Shown piece after piece: positions 45,772-53,619 of a stretch of DNA of 64,000 nt; within the stretch, counting starts at the first letter, position 1, and every line of letters begins with the position of its first letter. Where the stretch lies: assembly GCF_003594875.1 (NCBI RefSeq), contig NZ_QZEY01000019.1, positions 105,529-169,528 of the forward strand, in the 5' to 3' direction. The notes beneath the pieces are model-generated. The model had not been told where the DNA came from, searched no databases, and saw only the letters and a list, made by a program, of their open reading frames with translations. This DNA is from Bailinhaonella thermotolerans. GTDB lineage: Bacteria; Actinomycetota; Actinomycetes; Streptosporangiales; Streptosporangiaceae. The position numbers and the translations under genes were made by a program.

Positions 45772-47717
45772 CCAGCGTGACAGCACCGCGAAGAACCTCA
45801 GGTCGGCCGAGCGCCGGGGACGAGCCCGCCGCGGCCGGCCACCGCTTTTCTGACGGCCCCGCCACCCCGGGACGCGGCCGCCGGCGGATCGGACGGCCGG
45901 CCCGCCGGCCCCGGCGGCGCCAGCTGCCGCGGCGCGACCGCAAGAACCTGGCGACCGTCCGCGAATACCTGGCGTGCTCGCAGCTCACCGGCCCGCTGCG
46001 GGCACCGGACGCCGAGACGGCGACGGTGGCCTTCCGCAAGGCCGGGGGCCGCTGGACCCGCCGCGTGCTGACGATCCTGGTGCTGCTCAACGCCGCCACC
46101 GGGATCGGCTTCGTGAGCTGGCTGATGCTCCCCCAGCACGTGCCCGGCGCGGGCATCGTGGGCGCCGCCGACTGGCGGATCACCGCGGCCCGGATCGGGT
46201 TCATGCTGATCGTGGGGGTGGAGCTGATCCGCCTGGCGCAGAACGCGGCGATCTGGACGTTCGCCCGCTGGGCCAAGGACCCCGTCCCCATGACCGTGCC
46301 CGCCGGGCTGCGCGTGGCGGTCCTGACCACCATCGTGCCCGCCAAGGAGCCGATCGAGCTGGTCGAGCGGACCCTGCGCGCGATGACGCGGATCCGCCAC
46401 GACGGGCCCGTGGACGTGTGGATCCTGGACGAGGGCGACGACCCCGGCGTCAAGGCGATGGCCGGCCGGCTGGGCGTGCGGCACTTCAGCCGCAAGGGCC
46501 GCTACGGCTACAACCCCCCGTTCGGCCGCTTCCGCGCCCGGACCAAGGCCGGCAACCACAACGCCTGGCGCGCCTTCCACGAGAAGGCCTACGACGTGGT
46601 CGCCCAGATGGACCCCGACCACGTCCCGGTGCCAGAGTTCCTGGAGCGCACCCTGGGCTACTTCCGCGACCCCGACGTGGCGTTCGTGGTGGCCCCCCAG
46701 GTGTACGGGAACATGTTCGACAACTGGGTCGCGCACGGCGCCGGCGCGCAGCAGTACCTGTTCAGCGGTGTCGTCGAGCGCGGCGGCAACGGCCTGTCGG
46801 CCCCGCTGCTGATCGGCACCAACCACGTCTACCGGACGGCGGCCTGGCGGCAGATCGGCGGCTACCAGGACTCGATCATCGAGGACCACCTCACCAGCAT
46901 GCGGGTGCAGGGCAGCCGCAACCCGGCCACCGGCAACCGGTGGAAGGGCGTCTACACCCCCGACGTCATCGCGGTCGGCGAGGGCCCGTCCTCCTGGACG
47001 GACTACTTCAACCAGCAGAAGCGGTGGGCGTACGGGATCTGGGAGATCCTGCTGGACCGCGGCAAGCTGGACGGCGTCCGGCTGGCCTTCCGCCAGCGGC
47101 TGCTGTACGGCCTGGTGCAGAGCTACTACCCGGGCGTGGCCGCGACCTTCCTGCTGGGCAACCTCGCCACGGCGTTGTACCTGGCGCTCGGGTCGCACAC
47201 GCTGGCCGTGGACGGACGCGCCTGGCTGCTGCTGTGGAGCGCCAACATGGCCACGTGGGCGCTGCTGTGGGTGTGGCTGCGCCGGTTCAACCTGGCCGCC
47301 CACGAGCGCCGGGAGTGGGGCCTGGCGGGCATGGTCCTGGCGCTCAGCGCCGGCCCCGTCTACCTGGCGGCCGCCGTCGCGGCCCTGCTCCGGCGGCCGC
47401 TCACCTACGCCGTCACCGCCAAGGGCAGCAAGCGCAGCCGTGAGAGCCTGGCGACGTTCCGCCTGCACCTGCTGTGGGCGGTCGCCGCCGCGGCGACGCT
47501 GGGAGCCAGCTTCTGGCTGGACATCCGGCAGGAGGTGGCGTTGCGGCTGTGGTCGGCGGTCACGCTGGCCGCCTGCCTGCTGCCGCCGCTGAGCGCCCTG
47601 GGCGCGGCCGCGGCCGCCCCGTTCCGGCGGGGCCGCGCGGCCCGGCGGGGCGGGCGGGTCCCGGCCCGTGGCCGCCGCGGCGCCGCGCCGGGCCGGCGCG
47701 CGGGGAGGGCGGCATGA
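45768..47717 (+). CDS. processive GT2 glycosyltransferase (cellulose synthase-like)
   Basis: 649 aa. A basic N-terminal tail and two membrane segments precede the cytosolic GT-A domain, which has ILDEGDDP (about 220), the metal-binding DPD in AQMDPDHVP (about 280), the acceptor-side EDHLTS (about 370) and QQKRW (about 416). Together these form the D,D,D,QxxRW signature of BcsA/mannan-synthase-type enzymes. Several C-terminal helices follow. It polymerises and extrudes a beta-linked polysaccharide. The Arg/Ala-rich C-terminus overlaps the start of the GH26-like gene (ATGA). There is no PilZ domain. Confidence 0.9.
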   Translation: MTSVTAPRRTSGRPSAGDEPAAAGHRFSDGPATPGRGRRRIGRPARRPRRRQLPRRDRKNLATVREYLACSQLTGPLRAPDAETATVAFRKAGGRWTRRVLTILVLLNAATGIGFVSWLMLPQHVPGAGIVGAADWRITAARIGFMLIVGVELIRLAQNAAIWTFARWAKDPVPMTVPAGLRVAVLTTIVPAKEPIELVERTLRAMTRIRHDGPVDVWILDEGDDPGVKAMAGRLGVRHFSRKGRYGYNPPFGRFRARTKAGNHNAWRAFHEKAYDVVAQMDPDHVPVPEFLERTLGYFRDPDVAFVVAPQVYGNMFDNWVAHGAGAQQYLFSGVVERGGNGLSAPLLIGTNHVYRTAAWRQIGGYQDSIIEDHLTSMRVQGSRNPATGNRWKGVYTPDVIAVGEGPSSWTDYFNQQKRWAYGIWEILLDRGKLDGVRLAFRQRLLYGLVQSYYPGVAATFLLGNLATALYLALGSHTLAVDGRAWLLLWSANMATWALLWVWLRRFNLAAHERREWGLAGMVLALSAGPVYLAAAVAALLRRPLTYAVTAKGSKRSRESLATFRLHLLWAVAAAATLGASFWLDIRQEVALRLWSAVTLAACLLPPLSALGAAAAAPFRRGRAARRGGRVPARGRRGAAPGRRAGRAA

Positions 47718-48925
47718 GACTGACCCTGCCCCGGCTGCTGATCGTGGCCGTGATCGGGCTGCTGGGCGCGTACGCCTTCGTGTGGGCGCCCATGCGCACC
47801 CTGCCGGCCGACCCCGACCTGCGCCTGAACCGGGAGCCGTCGTTCACCTGGACTCCCCCGGCCGCCGCGCCCGCCGCCCGCCCGGCGTTCCCGCCGTACG
47901 GCACCGCGTTCCTCGGGGTGATGACCAAGACCGGCCCGTACGATCTGCGGCCGCTGCGGGACTTCACCCGGGCGGTCGGGCGCCGGCCCGCCGCGCTGCA
48001 GTTCTCCCAGGGCTGGGAGACGCAGCGGTTCGTGCGGGGCGCGTTCGACCGGATCGCGCGCCGCGGCATGATGCCGATCGTGGCGTGGGAGCCGTGGGAC
48101 TACGCGGCCGAGTCCATGATCGAGCTGGAGCACGGCGGGCAGCCCAAGTACGCGCTCAAGCGCATCATCGCGGGCGAGTTCGACGACTACGTGACCGCGT
48201 GGGCGCGGGGGATCAAGCGGCTGCGCTACCCGGTGGCGATCCGTTTCGCGCACGAGATGAACGGCTTCTGGTACCCCTGGTGCGAGGGCGTCAACGGCAA
48301 CGCGCCGGGCAGCTACGTCGCGGCCTGGCGGCACGTCCACGACATCTTCACCCGTCTGGGCGTGGACAACGTCACCTGGATCTGGAGCCCGAACGTGCAC
48401 TACCAGGGGTCCACCCCGCTGAAGGGGCTGTACCCGGGTGACGACTACGTGGACTGGGTCGGCCTGTCGGGCTACTACGGCACCGAGGGCATGGAGGGCT
48501 ACCGGTCCTTCTCCGAGGTGTTCTCCCCCACGCTGAAGACGATCCGCCAGCTCACCCGCAAGCCCGTGGTGATCACCGAGGTGGCGGCGACCGACGTGTC
48601 GGGGCTGAAGGCCCGCTGGGTGGAGCAGATGTTCCGCCAGCTCCCCAAGCATCCCGACATCATCGGCGTCATCTGGTACGAGGCCGTCAAGGAGACCGAC
48701 TGGCGCATCGCCGCCTCGCCGCGCGCCGCCCAGGCGTACGCCGAGGGCGCGGCGGGGACGGGCGTCACGACGACGTGGTCCCCCGACATGGTCCCCCGGA
48801 CCTCGCTGACCAGACCGCCGGCGACCAGGCGGCCGGCGACCACACCGTCGGCGGCCAGGCCGTCGGCGGCCAAGGCGCGGAACGCGCCGCCCGCACCGGG
48901 CCGGGCCTCCCCCGGCCCGGGGTGA
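47714..48925 (+). CDS. GH26-like endo-mannanase-type hydrolase
   Basis: 403 aa. One N-terminal membrane anchor (LLIVAVIGLLGAYAFVW), then a TIM barrel with acid/base Glu181 in RFAHEMNGFWYPW and nucleophile Glu289 in PVVITEVAATD, as in GH26. Both catalytic acids are present. A Pro/Thr/Ala tail ends it. Coupled by ATGA to the processive GT2 gene, it most likely trims or releases the nascent exopolysaccharide outside the cell. Such synthase-hydrolase pairs are known for cellulose (BcsA-BcsZ). Confidence 0.86.
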   Translation: MRLTLPRLLIVAVIGLLGAYAFVWAPMRTLPADPDLRLNREPSFTWTPPAAAPAARPAFPPYGTAFLGVMTKTGPYDLRPLRDFTRAVGRRPAALQFSQGWETQRFVRGAFDRIARRGMMPIVAWEPWDYAAESMIELEHGGQPKYALKRIIAGEFDDYVTAWARGIKRLRYPVAIRFAHEMNGFWYPWCEGVNGNAPGSYVAAWRHVHDIFTRLGVDNVTWIWSPNVHYQGSTPLKGLYPGDDYVDWVGLSGYYGTEGMEGYRSFSEVFSPTLKTIRQLTRKPVVITEVAATDVSGLKARWVEQMFRQLPKHPDIIGVIWYEAVKETDWRIAASPRAAQAYAEGAAGTGVTTTWSPDMVPRTSLTRPPATRRPATTPSAARPSAAKARNAPPAPGRASPGPG

Positions 48926-49002
48926 GGGTGCCCCGCGTGGGCCGTCCCGCTTCGGCGGGGCGGCCCACGTCCGCGTCCGGCGACCGCCACCTGGACGTCG
49001 CC

Positions 49003-49107
49003 CTCTGAACACCGCCTCTCTCAACACCGCCCCTCTGAACACCGCCCCTCTGAACACCGCCCCCTCTGAACACCGCCCCCTCTGAACACCGCCCCCTCTG
49101 AACACCG
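49003..49107. repeat. seven tandem copies of a 15-16 bp unit
   Basis: TCTGAACACCG recurs at 49004, 49019 (one mismatch), 49034, 49049, 49065, 49081 and 49097, each followed by a run of 2-5 C. The period is 15, then 16, bases. It lies between the GH26-like and helicase genes. There are no unique spacers, so it is not a CRISPR array. Unit growth seems to come from slippage in the C runs. Confidence 0.85.
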
Positions 49108-49262
49108 GTCTCCCGGGGCCGTCTCCGGCCCGGCCCGCGGTGCGGGCGGACCCGCCGGCGGTGATGCGGGCGTCGCGCGCCTGCGCGCGCACGGTCTGTC
49201 CCGCCAAGCCAACCAAGATCCAGCGCGCGGCGCTGGCATCCGCATCGCACGAAAGGACCCCG

Positions 49263-50708
49263 ATGCCCACCCGCACCACCTCACGCCCCGCCCGAGCCGG
49301 CCGCGGCCGCACGGCCCCCGCCCCGGACGCGGCGCCCACGCACGCCGGGATCGACCTCGACCAGCGGGCCGCCGACGTGCCCCAGGCGCGCGACTTCGCC
49401 GACCTGGGCGTCCCCGAACCCCTGCGCGCCGCCCTGGCCGGCATGGGGATCCACACTCCGTTCCCCATCCAGGCCGCCTCCATCGGAGACGCGCTGGCGG
49501 GCAGGGACGTACTGGGCCGCGGCCGCACCGGCTCCGGCAAGACCGTGGCCTTCACCGTCCCGCTGACGGCCGTCCTGGCCCGCGGCGACCGGGCGGCGCC
49601 GAACCACCCCCGCGGGCTCATCCTGGTGCCCACCCGGGAGCTGGCCACCCAGGTCCACGCCACGCTGCGGCCGCTGGCCGAGGCCGTGGGACTGACCTGC
49701 GCGACCGTCTTCGGCGGCGTCTCCCAGCAGCCGCAGGCCGCCGCCCTAAACCGGGGCGTCGACGTGCTCGTGGCCTGCCCCGGCCGACTGGAGGACCTCA
49801 TCGGCCAGGGCCTGTGCGACCTGGACGCGGTGCGGGTCACCGTGCTGGACGAGGCCGACCACATGGCCGACCTGGGATTCCTGCCCGCGGTGCGGCGCCT
49901 GCTGGACCGCACCCCGCGGGGGTCGCAGCGGCTGCTGTTCTCCGCCACCCTGGACAACGGGATCGGCGTGCTCGTGCGCCGCTACATGCACGACCCCGCC
50001 GTGCACAGCGTCGACTCGGCCGACTCCCCCGTCGCCGCGATGACGCACCACGTGTTCGTGATCGGCGGCCGCGACAAGGACGCGATCGTGCGGGAGCTGG
50101 CCGCGGGGCGAGACCGGCGGATCCTGTTCACCCGCACCAAGCACGGCGCCAAGAAGCTCGCCCGGGCGCTGCGGCGCGACGGCCTGCCGGCGGTGGAACT
50201 GCACGGCAACCTCTCCCAGCCGCAGCGCAAGAAGAACCTGGACGCGTTCGGCGAGGGGACGGCCACCATCTTGGTGGCCACCGACATCGCCGCCCGCGGC
50301 ATCCACGTCGACGACGTGGGTCTCGTGGTGCACGTCGACCCGCCCGCCGAGCACAAGGCGTACCTGCACCGCTCCGGCCGTACGGCACGCGCCGGCGCCG
50401 AGGGCGTCGTGGTCACCCTGGCCACCGGCGACCAGCACGGCGAGGTCAAGACCCTCATGCGCAAGGCGGGCATCAAGCCGCTGACCGCGGCGGTACGGCC
50501 CGGCGAGGAGATCGTCGCCACGATCCGCGGCGAGGCGGCCGTACGCCTCACGCCGCCCCCGGCCGCCCCCGCGCGGCCGGCCCCCCAGCGCTCGGCCCCC
50601 CAGCGCTCGGCCCCGCAGCAGGCGGCCTCCGAGCGCGCCCGCGCGGGCGCCCCGCCCCGCCGCCGCGGCCGCCGCGGCGGCCCGCGCAAGCCCGCCGGCC
50701 AGTCCTGA
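49263..50708 (+). CDS. DEAD-box RNA helicase
   Basis: 481 aa. All core motifs are present in order: Q motif region IHTPFPIQAASIGDAL, Walker A GRGRTGSGKT, PTRELA, GGVSQQ, TPGR as ACPGR, DEAD in VLDEADHMADLGF, SAT, then domain 2 with TRTKHGAKKLAR, VATDIAARGIHVDDV and HRSGRTARAG. The basic Pro/Arg tail is typical of RhlE-type actinobacterial helicases. It unwinds RNA duplexes. The ATG at 49263 follows GAAAGGACC; the longer frame upstream starts in the repeat region and was rejected. Confidence 0.95.
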   Translation: MPTRTTSRPARAGRGRTAPAPDAAPTHAGIDLDQRAADVPQARDFADLGVPEPLRAALAGMGIHTPFPIQAASIGDALAGRDVLGRGRTGSGKTVAFTVPLTAVLARGDRAAPNHPRGLILVPTRELATQVHATLRPLAEAVGLTCATVFGGVSQQPQAAALNRGVDVLVACPGRLEDLIGQGLCDLDAVRVTVLDEADHMADLGFLPAVRRLLDRTPRGSQRLLFSATLDNGIGVLVRRYMHDPAVHSVDSADSPVAAMTHHVFVIGGRDKDAIVRELAAGRDRRILFTRTKHGAKKLARALRRDGLPAVELHGNLSQPQRKKNLDAFGEGTATILVATDIAARGIHVDDVGLVVHVDPPAEHKAYLHRSGRTARAGAEGVVVTLATGDQHGEVKTLMRKAGIKPLTAAVRPGEEIVATIRGEAAVRLTPPPAAPARPAPQRSAPQRSAPQQAASERARAGAPPRRRGRRGGPRKPAGQS

Positions 50709-50724
50709 CCGGCGCTCACGCGCG

Positions 50725-50754
50725 ACATGCACGCCCCGGGCGGGGCGTGCATGT
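50725..50754. terminator. terminator after the helicase gene
   Basis: 14-bp perfect arms ACATGCACGCCCCG and CGGGGCGTGCATGT separated by GG, 17 bases after the stop. Confidence 0.65.
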
Positions 50755-50952
50755 TCATGTACGCACGACATCGGCTGCCGAGGGCGTCACCCCCAGGCCA
50801 CGTGCCGTTCGTACGGCACCGCGTTCCCTGTTCTGTCCGTCCCCGGGACCTTCGCGGCTCCGGCCCGGGGGCGGGCCGGCGTGCGCCGGGCCTTGCCGGC
50901 GATGCCGCCACCGGCACGGTCGCCTCGCGTTCCCGACGAAACGAGGTGGCAG

Positions 50953-52134
50953 ATGCCCAAGCTCGACGAGCTGTGCGGCGGCGACCTGGTGGAGGCCATG
51001 GTCCGCGAGGGCATGATCGCCCGCAGGGCGCATCCGTCCCTGCCGCTGGACATCTACTGCTACACCCCGCGCTGCCAGGCCGAGGGGGTCTGGAACGCCG
51101 CCACCCGGGCCTGCCGCGGCCTGGTGGTGGACCGGGACAGCGGGCAGGTCGTGGCGCGGCCGTTCCCGAAGTTCTTCACCTGGGGGCAGCCGCAGGTCCC
51201 CACCGGCCTGACCGGGCCGGTCACCGTCGCCGACAAGGTGGACGGGTCGCTGGGCATCCTGGTGCTCGCGGACGGGCACGACCCGTTCCTCGCCACGAAG
51301 GCGTCGTTCACCAGCGCCCAGGCGGCCCACGCCACCGCCGTCTACCGGGCGCGCTACCACGGCGCGTGGACGCCGCGGCCGGGACTGACCTACCTGTTCG
51401 AGATCGTCTACCCCGGCAACCGGATCGTCGTCGACTACGGCGCCCGCGACGACCTCATCCTGCTGGGCGCGGTGGACATCGCCACCGGCCGGTCGGTGCC
51501 GCTGCCGGACCTGATCGGCGACTGGCCCGGCCCGGCGGCCGAGCTGTTCGGCCACGCCTCGCTGCAGGAGGCGCTGGCGGCGCCGCCGCGTCCCAACCGG
51601 GAAGGCCTGGTCGTGCACTTCACCGACTCCGACGAGCGCATCAAGATCAAGCAGGAGGACTACGTCCGGCTGCACCGGCTGCGCGCGCTCGCCGGCCCCC
51701 GCACCGTCTGGGCGCACGTCGCCGTCCAGGAGTGCCGGGCCATCGCCGAGCGCGACGGCGCCCCGGCCCTGGCGGCCCGGCTCAAGAAGATCCCCCCGGA
51801 CACCGTGCGCCAGATCGTGAACGAGCCGGGGATGCTGACGCGGCTGCTGCGCGACCTGGCGGACCCCGGGCTCACCGCGCAGGTCGAGACCCTGGCGCGG
51901 AACCTGAGAGAGCAGGCCGCGCACTGGCAGAGCACGCACCGGCACGCGTTCGCACGGCTGAACCTGAAGGACGTCGCCGAGCGGCACGGCCGCGCCGCCG
52001 CCGCGCGCATCGTCCTGGCCGAGGCCGACGCCGCCCTGGACCGGCAGGCGCTGTTCGATCTGCTGGCCGGCCGCGACATCACCGCGCACGCCTGGCGCGC
52101 CGTCTATCCCTCCCCCGGTGAGGACGACACCTGA
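50953..52134 (+). CDS. T4 Rnl1-like RNA ligase
   Basis: 393 aa. Nucleotidyltransferase motif I is KVDGS with the adenylated Lys95. Motif III-like YLFEIVYPGN, motif IV EGLVVHF and motif V IKIKQEDY follow in order, as in the T4 RNA ligase 1 family (PF09511-type). The C-terminal 150 residues are helical. It would seal 3'-OH/5'-P RNA ends, for instance in tRNA repair. No kinase-phosphatase (Pnkp) gene lies beside it. The ATG at 50953 follows ACGAGGTGG. The preceding 200 bases hold no other gene. Confidence 0.88.
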   Translation: MPKLDELCGGDLVEAMVREGMIARRAHPSLPLDIYCYTPRCQAEGVWNAATRACRGLVVDRDSGQVVARPFPKFFTWGQPQVPTGLTGPVTVADKVDGSLGILVLADGHDPFLATKASFTSAQAAHATAVYRARYHGAWTPRPGLTYLFEIVYPGNRIVVDYGARDDLILLGAVDIATGRSVPLPDLIGDWPGPAAELFGHASLQEALAAPPRPNREGLVVHFTDSDERIKIKQEDYVRLHRLRALAGPRTVWAHVAVQECRAIAERDGAPALAARLKKIPPDTVRQIVNEPGMLTRLLRDLADPGLTAQVETLARNLREQAAHWQSTHRHAFARLNLKDVAERHGRAAAARIVLAEADAALDRQALFDLLAGRDITAHAWRAVYPSPGEDDT

Positions 52135-52261
52135 CCGGCGCCCCCTCACGCCGCGCCATGCCGGCGCGGCGGGCGGCCCGGGACCGGCTGGTCCCGGGCT
52201 GTTGCCGCAGGCCGGCAGGCCGCCGACGGTCCGGGCCGTCGCATCCGCAAAGGGAGAAAAC

Positions 52262-52762
52262 ATGGCGTGTCGCAATGTCCTGCACCGCTCGGTACTGATG
52301 ACCGTCGGCGAGGGCGTCCTCATCGGCGTGATCAGCGCGATCGTCGCCCGGGAGTACGGCTTGGGCCTGGTGGCCGCCGCCGTGGGCCTGACCGTGCTGG
52401 TGCTCGCCGTCATGCTGAGCCTGGGCCTGACGGGCGCGGTGACGGTGACCACCCGGTTCACCTGGGTCGTAGCCACCGCGATGCTGGTGGTGGTGGCGCT
52501 GTACTTCGCGGCCCTCGCGTTGTACGTGTTCGGTGCCGCCATGCCGGTTCTGGGCGATCCGAGTCCCGCCGGGATCGCCCTCCACATCGTCATCGCGGGC
52601 GTGGCCGCCCTCTGGCTGCTGACCGACCTCGACCGGGCCGAACAGGGTGCGCGCCGCGGATGGTCACGCGAGGAGGAGAGGCGGGTGGCCACCTATCTGC
52701 TCATGGACCTGGTCTGGCTCTATCTCCTGCTGCTCCACCTGCTCACCCTGGTCTGGGGCTGA
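52262..52762 (+). CDS. small membrane protein, unknown function
   Basis: 166 aa. Five likely membrane helices (LMTVGEGVLIGVISAIV, LGLVAAAVGLTVLVLAV, FTWVVATAMLVVVALYF, GIALHIVIAGVAALWLL, YLLMDLVWLYLLLLHLL) with a charged loop DLDRAEQGARRGWSREEER before the last. No family recognised. GGGAGAAAAC precedes the ATG. The C-terminal charged loop plus helix recalls Bax-inhibitor-like proteins in layout only. Confidence 0.7.
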   Translation: MACRNVLHRSVLMTVGEGVLIGVISAIVAREYGLGLVAAAVGLTVLVLAVMLSLGLTGAVTVTTRFTWVVATAMLVVVALYFAALALYVFGAAMPVLGDPSPAGIALHIVIAGVAALWLLTDLDRAEQGARRGWSREEERRVATYLLMDLVWLYLLLLHLLTLVWG

Positions 52763-52837
52763 CCGCATCTCGTCACACGGCCGTGGCCGCCTGTATGGCC
52801 GTACGGCCCGGCGGGCTGGGCCCCGGCGAAAACGTGC

Positions 52838-52875
52838 TGCCCCACCTCCTGCCCTGATGGGCGGGAGGTGGGGCA
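52838..52875. terminator. bidirectional terminator
   Basis: 12-bp arms TGCCCCACCTCC / GGAGGTGGGGCA extended by GCCC/GGGC past one T-G mismatch, loop TGAT. It lies between the converging membrane-protein and repeat-protein genes. Confidence 0.7.
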
Positions 52876-52883
52876 GTGGCCGG

Positions 52884-53438
52884 TCAGGGCTGGGTGCGCC
52901 GCGCGGTCGAGGACAGCGCCTGCGCGTGGGTGGCGCCCTCCAGGCGGGCGGCGGCGTAGGCGTTCAGGTCGGCGCCGGCCTTGTGGGCCTCCAGTGTCTC
53001 GGCCGAGGTGGCGTCGAGCTGGCGGGCGAGGCCGCAGCCGTGCAGGTCGGCGCCGGCCTCGTGGAGCTCCAGCGCCTCGGTGTGGGAGATGCCGGACCGC
53101 CGGGCGGCGAAGTAGCCCAACGGCGCGACTTGGGCCCGGAGAGCCTGCAGCGCCTCGGAGTGGGTGGCGCCGGCCCGGCGGACGTCGGCGTAGCCGATGC
53201 CCACCTCGGCCCGGAGAGCCCGCAGCGTCTCGGAGTGGGTGGCGCCGGCCTGGCGGCAGAGGAGGTACCCGTAGGGGTCGATCCCCAGCCAGGTGATGTG
53301 CGCCACCTCGGCGTCGGTGGCGCCGGCCTTGCGGGCCTCGGTGCGGAAGTACGGGTCGGCACCCGTGTCGTGGGTTCCCGGCGCCTGGATGTGGGCGGCG
53401 CTCTCGACGGTGTCCGGCCCAGTCGTGTTCTCGGGCAT
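52884..53438 (-). CDS. tandem helical-repeat protein, unknown function
   Basis: 184 aa. After about 25 residues it consists of six degenerate repeats of 24-27 residues with consensus Y-x-x-A-R-R-A-G-A-T-H-S-E-A-L-E-A-x-x-A-G-A-D-L. Examples are GATHSETLRALRAEVG, GATHSEALQALRAQV, GISHTEALELHEAGADL, DATSAETLEAHKAGADL and GATHAQALSS. The pattern suggests paired short helices stacking as an alpha-solenoid, similar in idea to ankyrin repeats but not matching their consensus. No signal peptide or membrane segment. GAAGGAGC precedes the ATG. It is probably a protein-binding scaffold. It follows the Ser/Thr kinase gene on the same strand. Confidence 0.75.
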   Translation of the reverse strand: MPENTTGPDTVESAAHIQAPGTHDTGADPYFRTEARKAGATDAEVAHITWLGIDPYGYLLCRQAGATHSETLRALRAEVGIGYADVRRAGATHSEALQALRAQVAPLGYFAARRSGISHTEALELHEAGADLHGCGLARQLDATSAETLEAHKAGADLNAYAAARLEGATHAQALSSTARRTQP

Positions 53439-53619
53439 GGCCGTGCTCCTTCACGCGTTCTTTGATCTCAGGCGCAGATGACCATGGACGGCGGGGGGCA
53501 GCCGGGCAAGAACGGCACGGCCCACACGGCGGCCCGCAAGAGCGCCCGCCCCGGTGGCCGGTCGGCGGCATCGGTCAGCGCCGCCGGCGATGACGGCGCG
53601 TTCCCGCCCCGTGGCCTGG

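Noticed and set aside
43546..45786. 746-aa minus-strand ORF across the GT39-like gene
   Set aside because: It is in another frame, is Arg/Gly/Pro-rich and has no domain; typical shadow of a GC-rich coding gene.
49003..49107. CRISPR array
   Set aside because: Units of 15-16 bp without unique spacers and no cas genes nearby; it is a simple minisatellite.
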